Source of the DNA: Chitinophaga hostae
GTDB taxonomy: Bacteria > Bacteroidota > Bacteroidia > Chitinophagales > Chitinophagaceae
NCBI RefSeq assembly: GCF_018224885.1
Contig: NZ_JAGTXB010000001.1
Location: forward strand, 248,001-312,000
Reading direction: 5' to 3'
Length of the DNA: 64,000 nt
Shown here: piece after piece, positions 9,172 to 17,554 of the stretch
Layout: each line of letters opens with the position of its first letter
Position numbering within the stretch: the first letter of the stretch is position 1
Notes under the pieces: model-generated
The model's input: only the letters and a program-made list of their open reading frames with translations
Database searches by the model: none
What the model was told of the DNA's origin: nothing
Program-made: the position numbers and the translations under genes

Positions 9172-9211
9172 CGCGTAGGTTTACAAAAATCGGGACGAAA
9201 GGTAGATTAAA

Positions 9212-9314
9212 AAGCTGAAAGCAAAAAGCAGAAGGCAAAAAGCTATTATGTAGAATAATAATAGTAGCTGATCTACATAATAGCTTTTTGCGTTCTGCTT
9301 TTTGCTTTCGGCTT
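9212..9314. repeat. Nested palindromic repeat in a divergent gap
   Basis: Two 42-base arms (9212-9253 and 9273-9314) are complementary at 40 of 42 positions around a 19-base loop. The outer arms are built of AAAGCAAAAAGC-like words, the inner arm is AGCTATTATGTAG. It lies between divergently transcribed mtgA and tsaC, so it cannot be the terminator of either. Confidence 0.85.
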
Positions 9315-9340
9315 CCGTCCAAAAACCGTAATTTTAATAT

Positions 9341-9958
9341 ATGCTATTAAATGTACATCCAGATAACCCGAATCCGCGCCATATAAAAACGATCATAGAA
9401 TGTTTGAAAGATGGAGGGATCATTATCTACCCTACTGATACGGTATATGGTTTAGGTTGCGATATTACCCAACACAAAGCCATAGAACGGGTAGCAAGGA
9501 TCAAGCATATTGATCCGAAAAAGGCACAGTTTTCTTTTATCTGTTACGACCTGAGTCATTTATCTGATTACGCTAAAAGCGTGGATACGCCCATATTCAG
9601 GATGTTGAAAAAAGCGCTGCCTGGTCCGTATACCTTTATTTTACCGGCCAGTAAGATGGTACCTAAGTTACTGAAAACAAAAAAGGATACGGTTGGTATC
9701 AGGGTGCCGGATAATAATATCTGCCGCACTATAGTAAAGGAACTGGACAATCCGCTGATGAGTACTACTCTTCCCATAGAAGATTATGTGGAAGAATATA
9801 CTGACCCGGAGATTATTTATGAGAAGTTTGGTAACCAGGTAGACATTGTAATAGATGGTGGTCCTGGTGGAATGGGCTTTTCGACGGTAATAGATTGTAC
9901 TGGCCCGGAACCGATATTAATCCGTGAAGGGATGGGCAGCTTTGAGGAAATAACCTGA
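9341..9958 (+). CDS. tsaC: Threonylcarbamoyl-AMP synthase (TsaC/Sua5/YrdC family)
   Basis: 205 residues. Makes threonylcarbamoyl-AMP from Thr, bicarbonate and ATP for the t6A37 modification of ANN-decoding tRNAs. The YrdC fold is evident from GGIIIYPTDTVYGLGCD, the KR-like RIKHIDPKKAQFSFIC region, LPGPYTFILPAS, VGIRVPDN and PLMSTTLP. There is no Sua5 C-terminal domain, so it is the short TsaC/YciO/YwlC type. YciO paralogues share these motifs, so essential TsaC function is likely but not proven. The next small secreted gene begins 12 bases downstream. Confidence 0.88.
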   Translation: MLLNVHPDNPNPRHIKTIIECLKDGGIIIYPTDTVYGLGCDITQHKAIERVARIKHIDPKKAQFSFICYDLSHLSDYAKSVDTPIFRMLKKALPGPYTFILPASKMVPKLLKTKKDTVGIRVPDNNICRTIVKELDNPLMSTTLPIEDYVEEYTDPEIIYEKFGNQVDIVIDGGPGGMGFSTVIDCTGPEPILIREGMGSFEEIT

Positions 9959-9970
9959 TAAATCAATTGT

Positions 9971-10267
9971 ATGATATGGAGATGGATGGTATTTGCAGCG
10001 GGTATTGTGTTGGTCAGTAATATGGCTTTCGCCCAAACATTTAAATTGAAACCGGTGAAGTTATTACCGGCTGTTAAAACTACTTATCCTCCTCCCACCC
10101 AGCGGGCTGTATCCCCGGTTTATATGATGGCGCCGGATACCTATTACCGGCAACACTTTGGTTTTTTCTGTAAACAGGAATGGACGTGGCAAAAACGCAC
10201 GGGTCTACCGGTAAAAGTACGGTTAGGGAACTATTCTTATACACAGCAGCTCGAAGGGAAACATTAA
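9971..10267 (+). CDS. Small secreted protein of unknown function
   Basis: 98 residues. I do not recognise the family. A signal peptide is clear (charged start, hydrophobic core 6-20, FAQ cleavage site about 22). The mature part is basic and rich in Pro, Tyr and aromatic residues (YPPPTQRAVSPVYMMAP). It contains a single Cys and no lipobox. It starts 12 bases after tsaC, so it probably shares that transcript. A periplasmic or surface location is inferred. Confidence 0.65.
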   Translation: MIWRWMVFAAGIVLVSNMAFAQTFKLKPVKLLPAVKTTYPPPTQRAVSPVYMMAPDTYYRQHFGFFCKQEWTWQKRTGLPVKVRLGNYSYTQQLEGKH

Positions 10268-10349
10268 AACCGTTTACTACACTGATATTGGTGGATAATA
10301 GTTGATTTAATCAACAAAATATAGTTGCCACAGGCAAGGAGATGGGAAT

Positions 10350-10456
10350 AGCTTTTTAGCTTTTAGCCGTTAGCTTTTAGCTTTTAGTAAATGCAGCGAA
10401 AACGACACTATGTTGATCTTCGCTGCATTTACTAAAAGCTAACGGCTAAAAGCTAT
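10350..10456. repeat. Nested palindromic repeat, convergent gap
   Basis: The left arm (about 10350-10400) and right arm (10419-10456) share AGCTTTTAGCCGTTAGC words and an inner 14-bp stem GTAAATGCAGCGAA/TTCGCTGCATTTAC. The left arm has one extra TTTTAGC unit. The right end overlaps the TAG stop codon of the C1 peptidase. It may terminate transcription from both sides. Confidence 0.8.
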
Positions 10457-11598
10457 TTAATTCCCAGTTTTTTCGCGATATCTGCCGGTAATGCTTTTTT
10501 GTTTACCATGAAGCAGGTGGTTTTATAAGCGAAGTAAGGTTCAGAAGCGTAGAAATATCCCTGGCCCGGATTATCGGTTCCCCAGGAATTTTTAACGCGG
10601 AAGTATTTATTGCCGTTCTGATCTTTTGCCAGCCCTACAATGTGCATACCGTGATCATCCTGTGTTTCGAAGTTATCGAAGGCTTGCTGACGCAATTCAG
10701 GAGTGATGGTTTTTTCTTTGCCGGGTTCCAGGAAAGCGTTTCTTCTCTCTTCAGCAGACATATCGGCCCAGTCTTTTTCCGGAACGATTGCCAGTCCGTC
10801 TTTGAAATTGAATCCTTTTTCGCTTACATCGGCAGCCCATGCAATGGAGTAGCCATTGAGGATCGCATTTTCAGCGATGCCGGTAAAGTCATTGAGGTTT
10901 ACGTTATACACTTTTTCCCAGTTCCAGTTGTCCGGAACCTCCAGTACAAACTGGGAGTTGTAAGGGTGGTGTGTAAAAGAAGAGATCAGCACATAGTCGT
11001 CGGCATTGAGGCCCAGATCTTTTGCAAAAGACTGCGGCGTGTAGCTTTTACCGTTATACTGGAACTTTTCGGGGGCATCTCCCATATAAGCATTCAATAC
11101 GCCGTCGAAAGCTTTTGACCAGTCTGGATTGATGGTGCCGGTAGCATTACCTATTTTGTTGACCATACCTTCCAGGAGACTTTCCATTTCGGCGTGGTTA
11201 TACATTTTTCCTTTGTTGCCATCGTACACGCCCTGTGGTACAAGGCCATATTCGCGGAGGCATAGCAGATCGTCAGGGAATCCGCCACCTTCACCGAAGT
11301 TGGCTTTTCCGTGCATGCGTACATAGTTGGCTGCTTTTAGCGGGTACATTTTACGCACTACGTACATTTCGCTAAGGTTCAGGCCTTTGTTTTTACCGCT
11401 GCGGAGTAATTCTGATTCAAAGAAAGACAGGCCGGAGAATGACCAGCAGGTGCCGGTACGTCCCTGGTTCTGTACATCGCCTGCATCCAGGTTCTTCAAA
11501 ACGGTGAATTGGTATTTGCTTCCCTCTACGTTGGTATTGTTTTGTGCAAACGCTCCTATGCTGCTGAGCATGGCGGCACACATTATCCATTTCTTCAT
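10453..11598 (-). CDS. Secreted C1-family cysteine peptidase (aminopeptidase C/bleomycin hydrolase type)
   Basis: 381 residues from ATG 11598 (MKKWIMCAAMLSSIGAFAQ, a signal peptide). The longer open frame would overlap the neighbouring acetyltransferase gene, so I reject it. Papain-fold catalytic motifs: QNQGRTGTCWSFSG with the Cys nucleophile, DDHGMHIVGLAKD with the His, and VKNSWGTDNPG with the Asn. The insertion pattern fits the C1B (PepC/bleomycin hydrolase) branch. The signal peptide places it in the periplasm or outside, unlike the cytosolic PepC of Gram-positives. Confidence 0.88.
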   Translation of the reverse strand: MKKWIMCAAMLSSIGAFAQNNTNVEGSKYQFTVLKNLDAGDVQNQGRTGTCWSFSGLSFFESELLRSGKNKGLNLSEMYVVRKMYPLKAANYVRMHGKANFGEGGGFPDDLLCLREYGLVPQGVYDGNKGKMYNHAEMESLLEGMVNKIGNATGTINPDWSKAFDGVLNAYMGDAPEKFQYNGKSYTPQSFAKDLGLNADDYVLISSFTHHPYNSQFVLEVPDNWNWEKVYNVNLNDFTGIAENAILNGYSIAWAADVSEKGFNFKDGLAIVPEKDWADMSAEERRNAFLEPGKEKTITPELRQQAFDNFETQDDHGMHIVGLAKDQNGNKYFRVKNSWGTDNPGQGYFYASEPYFAYKTTCFMVNKKALPADIAKKLGIK

Positions 11599-11726
11599 GG
11601 TGTATAATGATAAGTTTTTAAAAACAAGGACCAAAAATAAGGGAAAGCGGCTACTTGACAGATGAAAAGATGGATGAACGGAGCTTGCTACAGCTACTTG
11701 TTTTACATTGTTCCTGCGAATTACGG

Positions 11727-12251
11727 TTATCTTTCCTGGTATTGACTCCGGGTAATTTCCCACTCCCAGAGGTCTTCTCCTTCTTTATTTTTAATTGTAC
11801 CTACAAATCGCATTCCTGCTTTTTGTAATATTTTAACGGATGCATTATATTCTTCCTCTGTATGTGCTATTACGCGTTTTACATAAGAATGTCCGAAAGC
11901 AAAGCGGATCAGGGATTCGGCCATTTCGGTACCCAGGCCTTTTTCCCGGTAATCCGAGGTTATTTCATAACCTATTTCTACCAGTCCATCGCCATTGGGT
12001 TTGCCTTTGAAGCCACCAGCACCAATCAGGCGCTTGTCGGCGCGGTGAATCACCAGGTAAAAGAACCAGCCCAGCATGGCAGGATCATTACGTAACTTAT
12101 CATATGCTACCAGGACCATTTCGGGATACTCTGTCCACCCTTCCTGAATAGATATGCCAAGCAGGTCGGCCAGGTGATCGTTGCCCTGTAATAGCAATTC
12201 GAAATGCTCAAGTGAGCACGGCAACAATTGTAGTCGAGGTGTTTGGATCAT
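11727..12251 (-). CDS. GNAT N-acetyltransferase (RimJ/RimL-like)
   Basis: 174-residue acetyl-CoA-dependent acetyltransferase. It has the N-terminal TPRLQLLPCSLEHFELL typical of the RimJ/RimL group, the central beta-bulge IGAGGFKGKPNGDGLVEIGYEI, and the CoA-binding loop YREKGLGTEMAESLI (R/Q-x-x-G-x-G/A). The substrate is unknown. It could modify ribosomal proteins or a small molecule. It lies between polA upstream and the C1 peptidase downstream, all on the minus strand but with sizeable gaps. Confidence 0.85.
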   Translation of the reverse strand: MIQTPRLQLLPCSLEHFELLLQGNDHLADLLGISIQEGWTEYPEMVLVAYDKLRNDPAMLGWFFYLVIHRADKRLIGAGGFKGKPNGDGLVEIGYEITSDYREKGLGTEMAESLIRFAFGHSYVKRVIAHTEEEYNASVKILQKAGMRFVGTIKNKEGEDLWEWEITRSQYQER

Positions 12252-12308
12252 GTTTGAAAACTAGTAAACTGTTTTGGGAAATACAAGAGGTAAGCGGTAA
12301 GCTTTTAG

Positions 12309-12379
12309 CTTTTAGCTGTTGGTAAATGCTGCGAAGATGACGTTATGTGGTCTTCGCAGCATTTACTAACAGCTAAAAG
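12309..12379. repeat. Nested palindromic repeat after polA
   Basis: 29-base arms (12309-12337 and 12351-12379) pair with one mismatch around a 13-base loop. It contains CTTTTAGCTGTT words outside and AAATGCTGCGAAGA inside. It lies 20 bases after the polA stop, where it may act as its terminator. Confidence 0.82.
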
Positions 12380-12398
12380 TTAATTCCTGAAAGCCGGA

Positions 12399-15215
12399 TC
12401 AATGTGCTTCCAGCCAGTTATTACCAATGCCCATTTCCGCTTCTACGGGAACAGACAATGGCAGGGCGCTACGCATCAGATCTAATATAAGGGGTTTAAT
12501 AATTTCTAATTCGGAACGATGGGCATCAAAAACCAATTCATCATGCACCTGCAAAAGCATGCGGGATTTGAGATTTCGTTCTTTAAATGCTTTATGGATC
12601 GATATCATGGCCAACTTAATCATATCGGCCGCGGTACCCTGAATAGGCATATTAATCGCATTCCTTTCGGCAAAGCCACGTACTACTGCGTTGGAGGAAT
12701 TAATATCTTTCAGCCATCTTTTTCTACCCAGCAGTGTTTGCACATAACCGTTTTCCTGCGCAAATTTCACCTGGTCTTCCATGTACTGTTTGATGGAAGG
12801 GTATTGTGCAAAATAGTTATCGATCAGCATCTTTGCTTCCGCGCGCGGAATGCCCAGGTTTTCGGACAAACCAAATGCACTTACACCGTAGATAATACCG
12901 AAGTTTACGCTCTTCGAATTCCGGCGCATATCAGGCGTTACGGCATCCAGTTCCACATTGTATACTTTGGCGGCAGTGGCTGCGTGAATGTCGGTACCGG
13001 ATCTGAAAGCCGCCGACATTTCTTTGTCTTCACTGATGGCCGCAATAATACGCAGTTCTATCTGCGAATAATCCGCCGACAGCAACACGTACTCCTCATT
13101 GCGGGGAATAAAGGCCTTGCGTATTTCACGGCCTCTGTCGGTACGGATGGGAATGTTTTGCAGGTTAGGATTATTGGAGCTTAACCGGCCTGTTACAGCC
13201 ACCGCCTGGTTATACGAAGTATGAATCCGGTTGGTGCGTTTATTAAGCAGTAACGGTAATGAATCTACGTAGGTAGACTTCAGCTTGCTCAGCTCTCGGA
13301 AAATGAGAATGTCTTCTACGATCTGGTGTTTATTGGAAAGCTTTTGCAGCACATCTTCCCCGGTGGCGTACTGGCCTGTGCGTGTTTTCTTTGCTTTAGG
13401 ATCCAGCTGCAGTTTTTCAAACAGCACTTCTCCCAGTTGCTTGGGGGATGCCAGTTTAAAGCGCACGCCAGCCTGTTCATATACGCTTTCTTCGGCCCGT
13501 TTGATTTCTTTTTCCAGCTCGCGCGAATAATCTGCCAGTGCCTGGGTATCCAGGGCAATGCCTTCATACTCCATGTCGGTCAGCACCTGTACCAATGGAT
13601 TCTCTATATCGTAAAACACTTTGTCCACTGCCTTTTCAGGGAGTATAGGTAAAAATACTTCTTTCAGTTGCAGTGTTACATCAGCATCTTCCGCAGCATA
13701 TTCTTTTATTTTTTCTATTTCCACATCCCGCATATTACCTTGTCCCTTCCCTTTTTTGCCGATCAGCGACTCAATGGAAACGGGCTCGTAGCCAAGGTAT
13801 TGGGCGCTTAATACATCCATGCTCCTGCGGCCTTCCGGTTCTATCAGGTAATGCGCCAGCATGGTATCAAACACTGCGGTAGTAACATCCACACCATACC
13901 ACTTCAGGATCAGCATGTCGTACTTCACATTCTGTCCTACCAGTAAAATGCTTTTATGCTGAAACAGCGGTATAAATTCGTGGATAATAGCACGGGCAGC
14001 GGTATTGTCAGCCGGCAGCGGAATGTAATAAGCTTCTCCTTTTTTAAAGGCAAAGCTCATTCCCACTATATCAGCTTCATTGGCATCTGTGCCGGTGGTT
14101 TCCGTATCAAATGAAACTTCTTCCTGTTGCAGTAATTGTTGCAAAAGGGCGGTTCTTTTTTCTGCGGTATCCACCACTTCATACTGATGTGGTGTGTTGT
14201 GGATATTTTTATCCGCCATCAGGATGTTAACGGATTCAATTACTTCGGTGGCTACGGTTATTTCTTCTGTTACAACAGCGGTGCCGAACAAATCTGTTTG
14301 CACTACTTTGGGTTTGATATCGGCGCCGGCACTGCCACCAAAGCCCTCTCCCAGTATTCTTTTGCCGAGTGTTTTAAATTCAAGCTCTGTAAAGATGCCG
14401 GTAAGTTTTTCTTTATCACAATCTTTGATACAGAAATCTTCTTCATGAAAGCTGACCGGTACATTGGTGATAATGGTCGCCAGCTCTTTGGAAAGAATCG
14501 CGTTGTCGCGACCGGCTTTGATCTTCTCTCCCATTTTACCGCCAATGGCGTCGGCATTATCCAGCACATTTTCGAGGGAATGATATTGCGCCAGTAATTT
14601 CATCGCGGTTTTTTCACCGATGCCGGCAATGCCCGGAATGTTATCCACGGCATCGCCCATGAGGCCGAGGATATCAATTACCTGGTGTACATCTTTGATC
14701 TGCCATTTCTCACATATTTCCTTAGGCCCCATGATCTCCTCCTTGTTGCCCATATAGGGAGGTTTGTATATGAAGACATTATCCCTGACCAGCTGTCCGT
14801 AATCTTTATCCGGGGTAACCATGTATACGGTATAACCTGCATCTGCAGCCTGCCAGGCCAGTGTGCCGATCACATCGTCTGCTTCGTAGCCATCCAGTTC
14901 CACCACGGGAATATTGAAGCCTTCAATGATGCGTTTTATATCCGGTAATGCATCCAGGAGATCTTCCGGCGCATCTTCCCTGTTGGCTTTATAGTCGGTA
15001 TACGTGGTATGACGCTCTGTTGGCGCGTGCGTGTCAAACGCAACCGCCATATGAGTGGGCTTTTCTTTATTGATGAGATCCAGTAAAGTAGTGGTAAAAC
15101 CAAACTGCGCATTGGTATTCCGACCCGCAGTGGTGATGCGGGGATTCCTGATCAGGGCGTAGTAAGCCCTGTAAATCAGTGCCATGGCGTCCAGTAAAAA
15201 TAATTTCTTTTCCAT
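12399..15215 (-). CDS. polA: DNA polymerase I
   Basis: 938-residue polymerase for Okazaki-fragment processing and repair. The 5'-nuclease domain (1-290) has LLDAMALIYRAYYAL, FDTHAPTERH, VTPDKDYGQLV and the HhH region IPGIAGIGEKTA. The 3'-5' exonuclease appears intact: FDTETTG near 368, GQNVKYDMLIL, and the AAEDADVTLQL ExoIII-like region. Polymerase motif A (SADYSQIELR) is near 715, motif B (RRNSKSVNFGIIYG) near 765 and motif C (QVHDELVFD) near 888. All three activities are therefore expected. Confidence 0.98.
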   Translation of the reverse strand: MEKKLFLLDAMALIYRAYYALIRNPRITTAGRNTNAQFGFTTTLLDLINKEKPTHMAVAFDTHAPTERHTTYTDYKANREDAPEDLLDALPDIKRIIEGFNIPVVELDGYEADDVIGTLAWQAADAGYTVYMVTPDKDYGQLVRDNVFIYKPPYMGNKEEIMGPKEICEKWQIKDVHQVIDILGLMGDAVDNIPGIAGIGEKTAMKLLAQYHSLENVLDNADAIGGKMGEKIKAGRDNAILSKELATIITNVPVSFHEEDFCIKDCDKEKLTGIFTELEFKTLGKRILGEGFGGSAGADIKPKVVQTDLFGTAVVTEEITVATEVIESVNILMADKNIHNTPHQYEVVDTAEKRTALLQQLLQQEEVSFDTETTGTDANEADIVGMSFAFKKGEAYYIPLPADNTAARAIIHEFIPLFQHKSILLVGQNVKYDMLILKWYGVDVTTAVFDTMLAHYLIEPEGRRSMDVLSAQYLGYEPVSIESLIGKKGKGQGNMRDVEIEKIKEYAAEDADVTLQLKEVFLPILPEKAVDKVFYDIENPLVQVLTDMEYEGIALDTQALADYSRELEKEIKRAEESVYEQAGVRFKLASPKQLGEVLFEKLQLDPKAKKTRTGQYATGEDVLQKLSNKHQIVEDILIFRELSKLKSTYVDSLPLLLNKRTNRIHTSYNQAVAVTGRLSSNNPNLQNIPIRTDRGREIRKAFIPRNEEYVLLSADYSQIELRIIAAISEDKEMSAAFRSGTDIHAATAAKVYNVELDAVTPDMRRNSKSVNFGIIYGVSAFGLSENLGIPRAEAKMLIDNYFAQYPSIKQYMEDQVKFAQENGYVQTLLGRKRWLKDINSSNAVVRGFAERNAINMPIQGTAADMIKLAMISIHKAFKERNLKSRMLLQVHDELVFDAHRSELEIIKPLILDLMRSALPLSVPVEAEMGIGNNWLEAH

Positions 15216-15312
15216 CGCTAAACCTACAAGATTTAATTTGAATCTGCAAAATTAAGATAGTACCACAATATACGGTGAGGGTGTAACTTTAACGTTGAAA
15301 AAAAAGTAAAGA

Positions 15313-15642
15313 ATGAATAAAATTTATTATTTGTCTACCTGCAGTACCTGCAAAAAGATACTGGAAGAAACCAATGCAAAAGAGCGGGGCTTTGTTTTAC
15401 AGGACATAAAAAAAGATAAAATCACCCCCGCTCAACTCGATGAAATGCATACCCTTTCCGGTAGTTATGAATCACTGTTTAGCCGCAGGTCCCAGCAGTA
15501 CAGGCCAATGGGACTTCACGAAAAGGAGCTGAAGGAAACGGACTACCGCGATCTGATTTTGCAGGAGTATTCTTTCCTGAAACGCCCGGTGGCGATAGTG
15601 GGTAAGAAGATCTTTATCGGGGCGGATGTGAAAAATATTTAG
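15313..15642 (+). CDS. ArsC/Spx-family thioredoxin-fold protein
   Basis: 109 residues. Thioredoxin-fold protein of the ArsC family with a CSTCKK motif at residues 10-15 near the N-terminus and the RPVAIVGKKIFIG strand near the C-terminus. True glutaredoxin-type arsenate reductases have a single Cys followed by downstream Arg residues (here FSRRSQQYR). The CxxC form also occurs in Spx/MgsR/YffB-like proteins. No arsenic genes are nearby, so arsenate reduction is not supported by context. Confidence 0.8.
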   Translation: MNKIYYLSTCSTCKKILEETNAKERGFVLQDIKKDKITPAQLDEMHTLSGSYESLFSRRSQQYRPMGLHEKELKETDYRDLILQEYSFLKRPVAIVGKKIFIGADVKNI

Positions 15643-15678
15643 CCAGGGTTGCTGAACACCATTGCTGGTTCAGATAAT

Positions 15679-15710
15679 AAACGGCTGCCTGTTTTCGCGG
15701 GCAGCCGTTT
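15679..15710. terminator. Bidirectional hairpin between convergent genes
   Basis: Perfect 11-bp stem AAACGGCTGCC with GGCAGCCGTTT and a 10-base loop, placed between the convergent ArsC-like and glycosyltransferase genes. The T-tracts are short. Confidence 0.65.
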
Positions 15711-15723
15711 GTTGTGTTATATA

Positions 15724-16818
15724 TTACAGCGAAGCAATGAACTGTTGTACCACCTGTTTATACTGGTTCATATCCTGGTCATGGTGAAATGACCGGAAAG
15801 GGAAGCGGGACGCTTCGTCCAGTGCCGTTTTCAGGTTAAACTGTTCCTGTGAAAGGGAATAAAAATATCCTTTCTCCATCAGGTATTCTCCCAGGTACAC
15901 CTGTTCTGATTGTCCGGGAGTGGGAATGAGGATGGCTTTTTTATTCAGTTTGGCAAGGTCCATCAGCGTGGTATAACCGGAGCGGCTCAGCACCATATCC
16001 GAAGCCAGCATGGCTTCATTCAGTTCGCTGGCGTTCAGGTGGTTAACCTGTGTAACACCGGGAGCCACTTCTGCGTGGTGGGGGATGCCAGGTTTACCGC
16101 TTACAATCAGGGCGGTGATCTTCAGTGGCTTGATCTGGTCCAGGATCAGTTTTTCCAGGTTGGAGCGTTGCGGCTCCGGTCCGGAGATCAGCACCAGGAG
16201 GTCATATTTTTTTGTAACATCCGGTTTGGGCTCAAAACGGCTCAAACACCCGATGTAGGTGGTATGCGCAGGTAATTGTGCGGGGTGCGCCAGTTCTCCT
16301 GAAAGGTTATTATTACCGGTGAAATCCGGGATCCAGCATGCACTGTATTTGTTAATAAAACGATAATTTATTTTTTGCAGCGTCCGCTCTATCCATCCGC
16401 CGAAAGGTGTTTTTATCAGCAGCTGATGTGTGATAAAAACAGTGGGGATTTTTTTATGGTATAAGCCAAAACGATTATCTGAAATAACTGCATCGATTTG
16501 ATACTCAGCGACTATCTTCTTCAGCCACCGTTGTTCGTATTGCACGGTGCGGTATATTTTGGGAATCTGTTGTATGATTTTCAGTCCAAAATGCTGCCCT
16601 TTTTGTGCGTACTGAATGCGGTAGCCGGGAAGGGGAAATATAGTCAGCTGGGGGAATTCCTGCTGTAACAGGGCGGCATGTTTGCCTTCAGCAGCAATAA
16701 AAACCTGACAACCTGCGTTTAGCATTTCATGGATGAGCGGAATGTCCCGGGTGGCATGGCCAAGACCCCAATCCAGGGGAATTACAAGAATTTTACGGGC
16801 GGTTCGGATTGTGGACAA
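15724..16818 (-). CDS. MurG-like (GT28/GT-B) glycosyltransferase
   Basis: 364 residues with a GT-B fold. The N-terminal donor-acceptor loop reads ILVIPLDWGLGHATRDIPL, similar to the G-rich loop of MurG-like enzymes. The C-terminal domain has LVLISGPEPQRSNLE, ASDMVLSRSGYTTLMDLAKLNKKAILIPTPGQSEQ, a typical nucleotide-sugar site ending in PxxxQ. The sugar and acceptor are not known. MurG itself would sit in the mur/fts cluster, so this is a paralogue, perhaps for glycolipid or polysaccharide synthesis. Confidence 0.82.
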   Translation of the reverse strand: MSTIRTARKILVIPLDWGLGHATRDIPLIHEMLNAGCQVFIAAEGKHAALLQQEFPQLTIFPLPGYRIQYAQKGQHFGLKIIQQIPKIYRTVQYEQRWLKKIVAEYQIDAVISDNRFGLYHKKIPTVFITHQLLIKTPFGGWIERTLQKINYRFINKYSACWIPDFTGNNNLSGELAHPAQLPAHTTYIGCLSRFEPKPDVTKKYDLLVLISGPEPQRSNLEKLILDQIKPLKITALIVSGKPGIPHHAEVAPGVTQVNHLNASELNEAMLASDMVLSRSGYTTLMDLAKLNKKAILIPTPGQSEQVYLGEYLMEKGYFYSLSQEQFNLKTALDEASRFPFRSFHHDQDMNQYKQVVQQFIASL

Positions 16819-16929
16819 ATAATTTAAAATTTTTTACGAATTTAGCTTAAATTACAAATGGGCATTGTTAAGAAAAGGTGAACTCTTTTAGACAGGTTTT
16901 AAATAATAGCTAAGTATATAAACTGCAGT

Positions 16930-17052
16930 ATGAAAAGTATAAAATGGATCGTAGTCATTTTTCTTTGTGGAAGTTTGGCGATGGAGGGTTGTAAAGTTTT
17001 TAAGAAGAACGATTGCGGTTGTCCTACCATGAATAAAAAAAGGATGCACTAA
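16930..17052 (+). CDS. 40-residue lipoprotein-like small protein
   Basis: A short gene read directly from the DNA. ATG 16930 opens a 40-residue frame ending with TAA at 17052. It starts with a charged MKSIKW, has a hydrophobic core and then SLAMEGCKVFKK, where the Cys could be lipidated, although the -1 to -3 residues (M-E-G) are only a loose lipobox. Two further Cys occur in DCGCP. I recall similar tiny Cys-Pro lipoproteins in Bacteroidota but cannot name a function. The composition is plausible for a real secreted peptide. Confidence 0.55.
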   Translation: MKSIKWIVVIFLCGSLAMEGCKVFKKNDCGCPTMNKKRMH

Positions 17053-17181
17053 TAGAAATGTGTTTGACGAACGAAGACTTTAGCAACAACTGACAACTAA
17101 CAATTTTGCCTTATCTTTTTGTTGAATTATCCTTGATACCTGGCCAAACAATATTTCGGGGAACAGTCAAATTTTTTATTC

Positions 17182-17430
17182 ATGAAACCTGTAGATAGAG
17201 ATTTATTAATCTTGCTACATGAAGATAGGTACACGGAGCAGCAGATACAATCTGCGGTTAGACAAATCAGCGAAATGCTTTCGTTGATTGAGACGATGGA
17301 TTATCTCTGTGCAGTTATGGAAGTTATGGATTGTAACAAGAGTCGGATTACCAGCAAACGATCGGTGCTGGAAAAAGCAATTTCACGCAAGTCGCATAAG
17401 CCTTTCGAATTTATTATTCACAAGAACTAG
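17182..17430 (+). CDS. Hypothetical 82-residue protein
   Basis: Unrecognised. It is hydrophilic and predicted mostly helical: an N-terminal helix (DRDLLILLHEDRYTEQQIQSAVRQISEMLSLIETMDYL) followed by a basic C-terminus. No signal peptide, membrane helix or known motif. The ATG is preceded by AT-rich DNA without a Shine-Dalgarno. The frame is long for this intergenic stretch and its codon use looks normal, which is why I keep it at moderate confidence. Confidence 0.5.
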   Translation: MKPVDRDLLILLHEDRYTEQQIQSAVRQISEMLSLIETMDYLCAVMEVMDCNKSRITSKRSVLEKAISRKSHKPFEFIIHKN

Positions 17431-17493
17431 TAGCTTTACCTCTACAAAATTCCCGTTATAGTAGCTTTGACCCGCTGCCTTATCTGCTTTGTT

Positions 17494-17525
17494 TTGCTTT
17501 TTTTTAAATTCTTGTTGTACGTTTG
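17494..17525 (+). promoter_or_regulatory. Promoter of arginase-like gene
   Basis: TTG at 17494-17496, a 21-bp spacer and TACGTTTG at 17518-17525 fit the Bacteroidota -33/-7 consensus. Transcription should start near 17531, so the ATG at 17547 rather than the upstream TTG is the likely start of the gene. Confidence 0.6.
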
Positions 17526-17554
17526 CCATCAATTAAATACGATTTAATGATGGC
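17525..17554. promoter_or_regulatory. Palindrome overlapping promoter and start codon
   Basis: GCCATCA (17525-17531) pairs with TGATGGC (17548-17554), continuing as TTAAAT/ATTTAA with one bulged A and a 3-base loop. It spans the end of the -7 element and both candidate ATG codons. It may be a repressor operator or a start-codon hairpin. Confidence 0.5.

Noticed and set aside
11599..11763. Upstream extension of the C1 peptidase frame
   Set aside because: It overlaps the acetyltransferase gene and would bury the clear signal peptide that begins at 11598.
12519..13184. 221-codon open frame antisense to polA
   Set aside because: Overlaps the polymerase domain of a certain gene and shows no motif.
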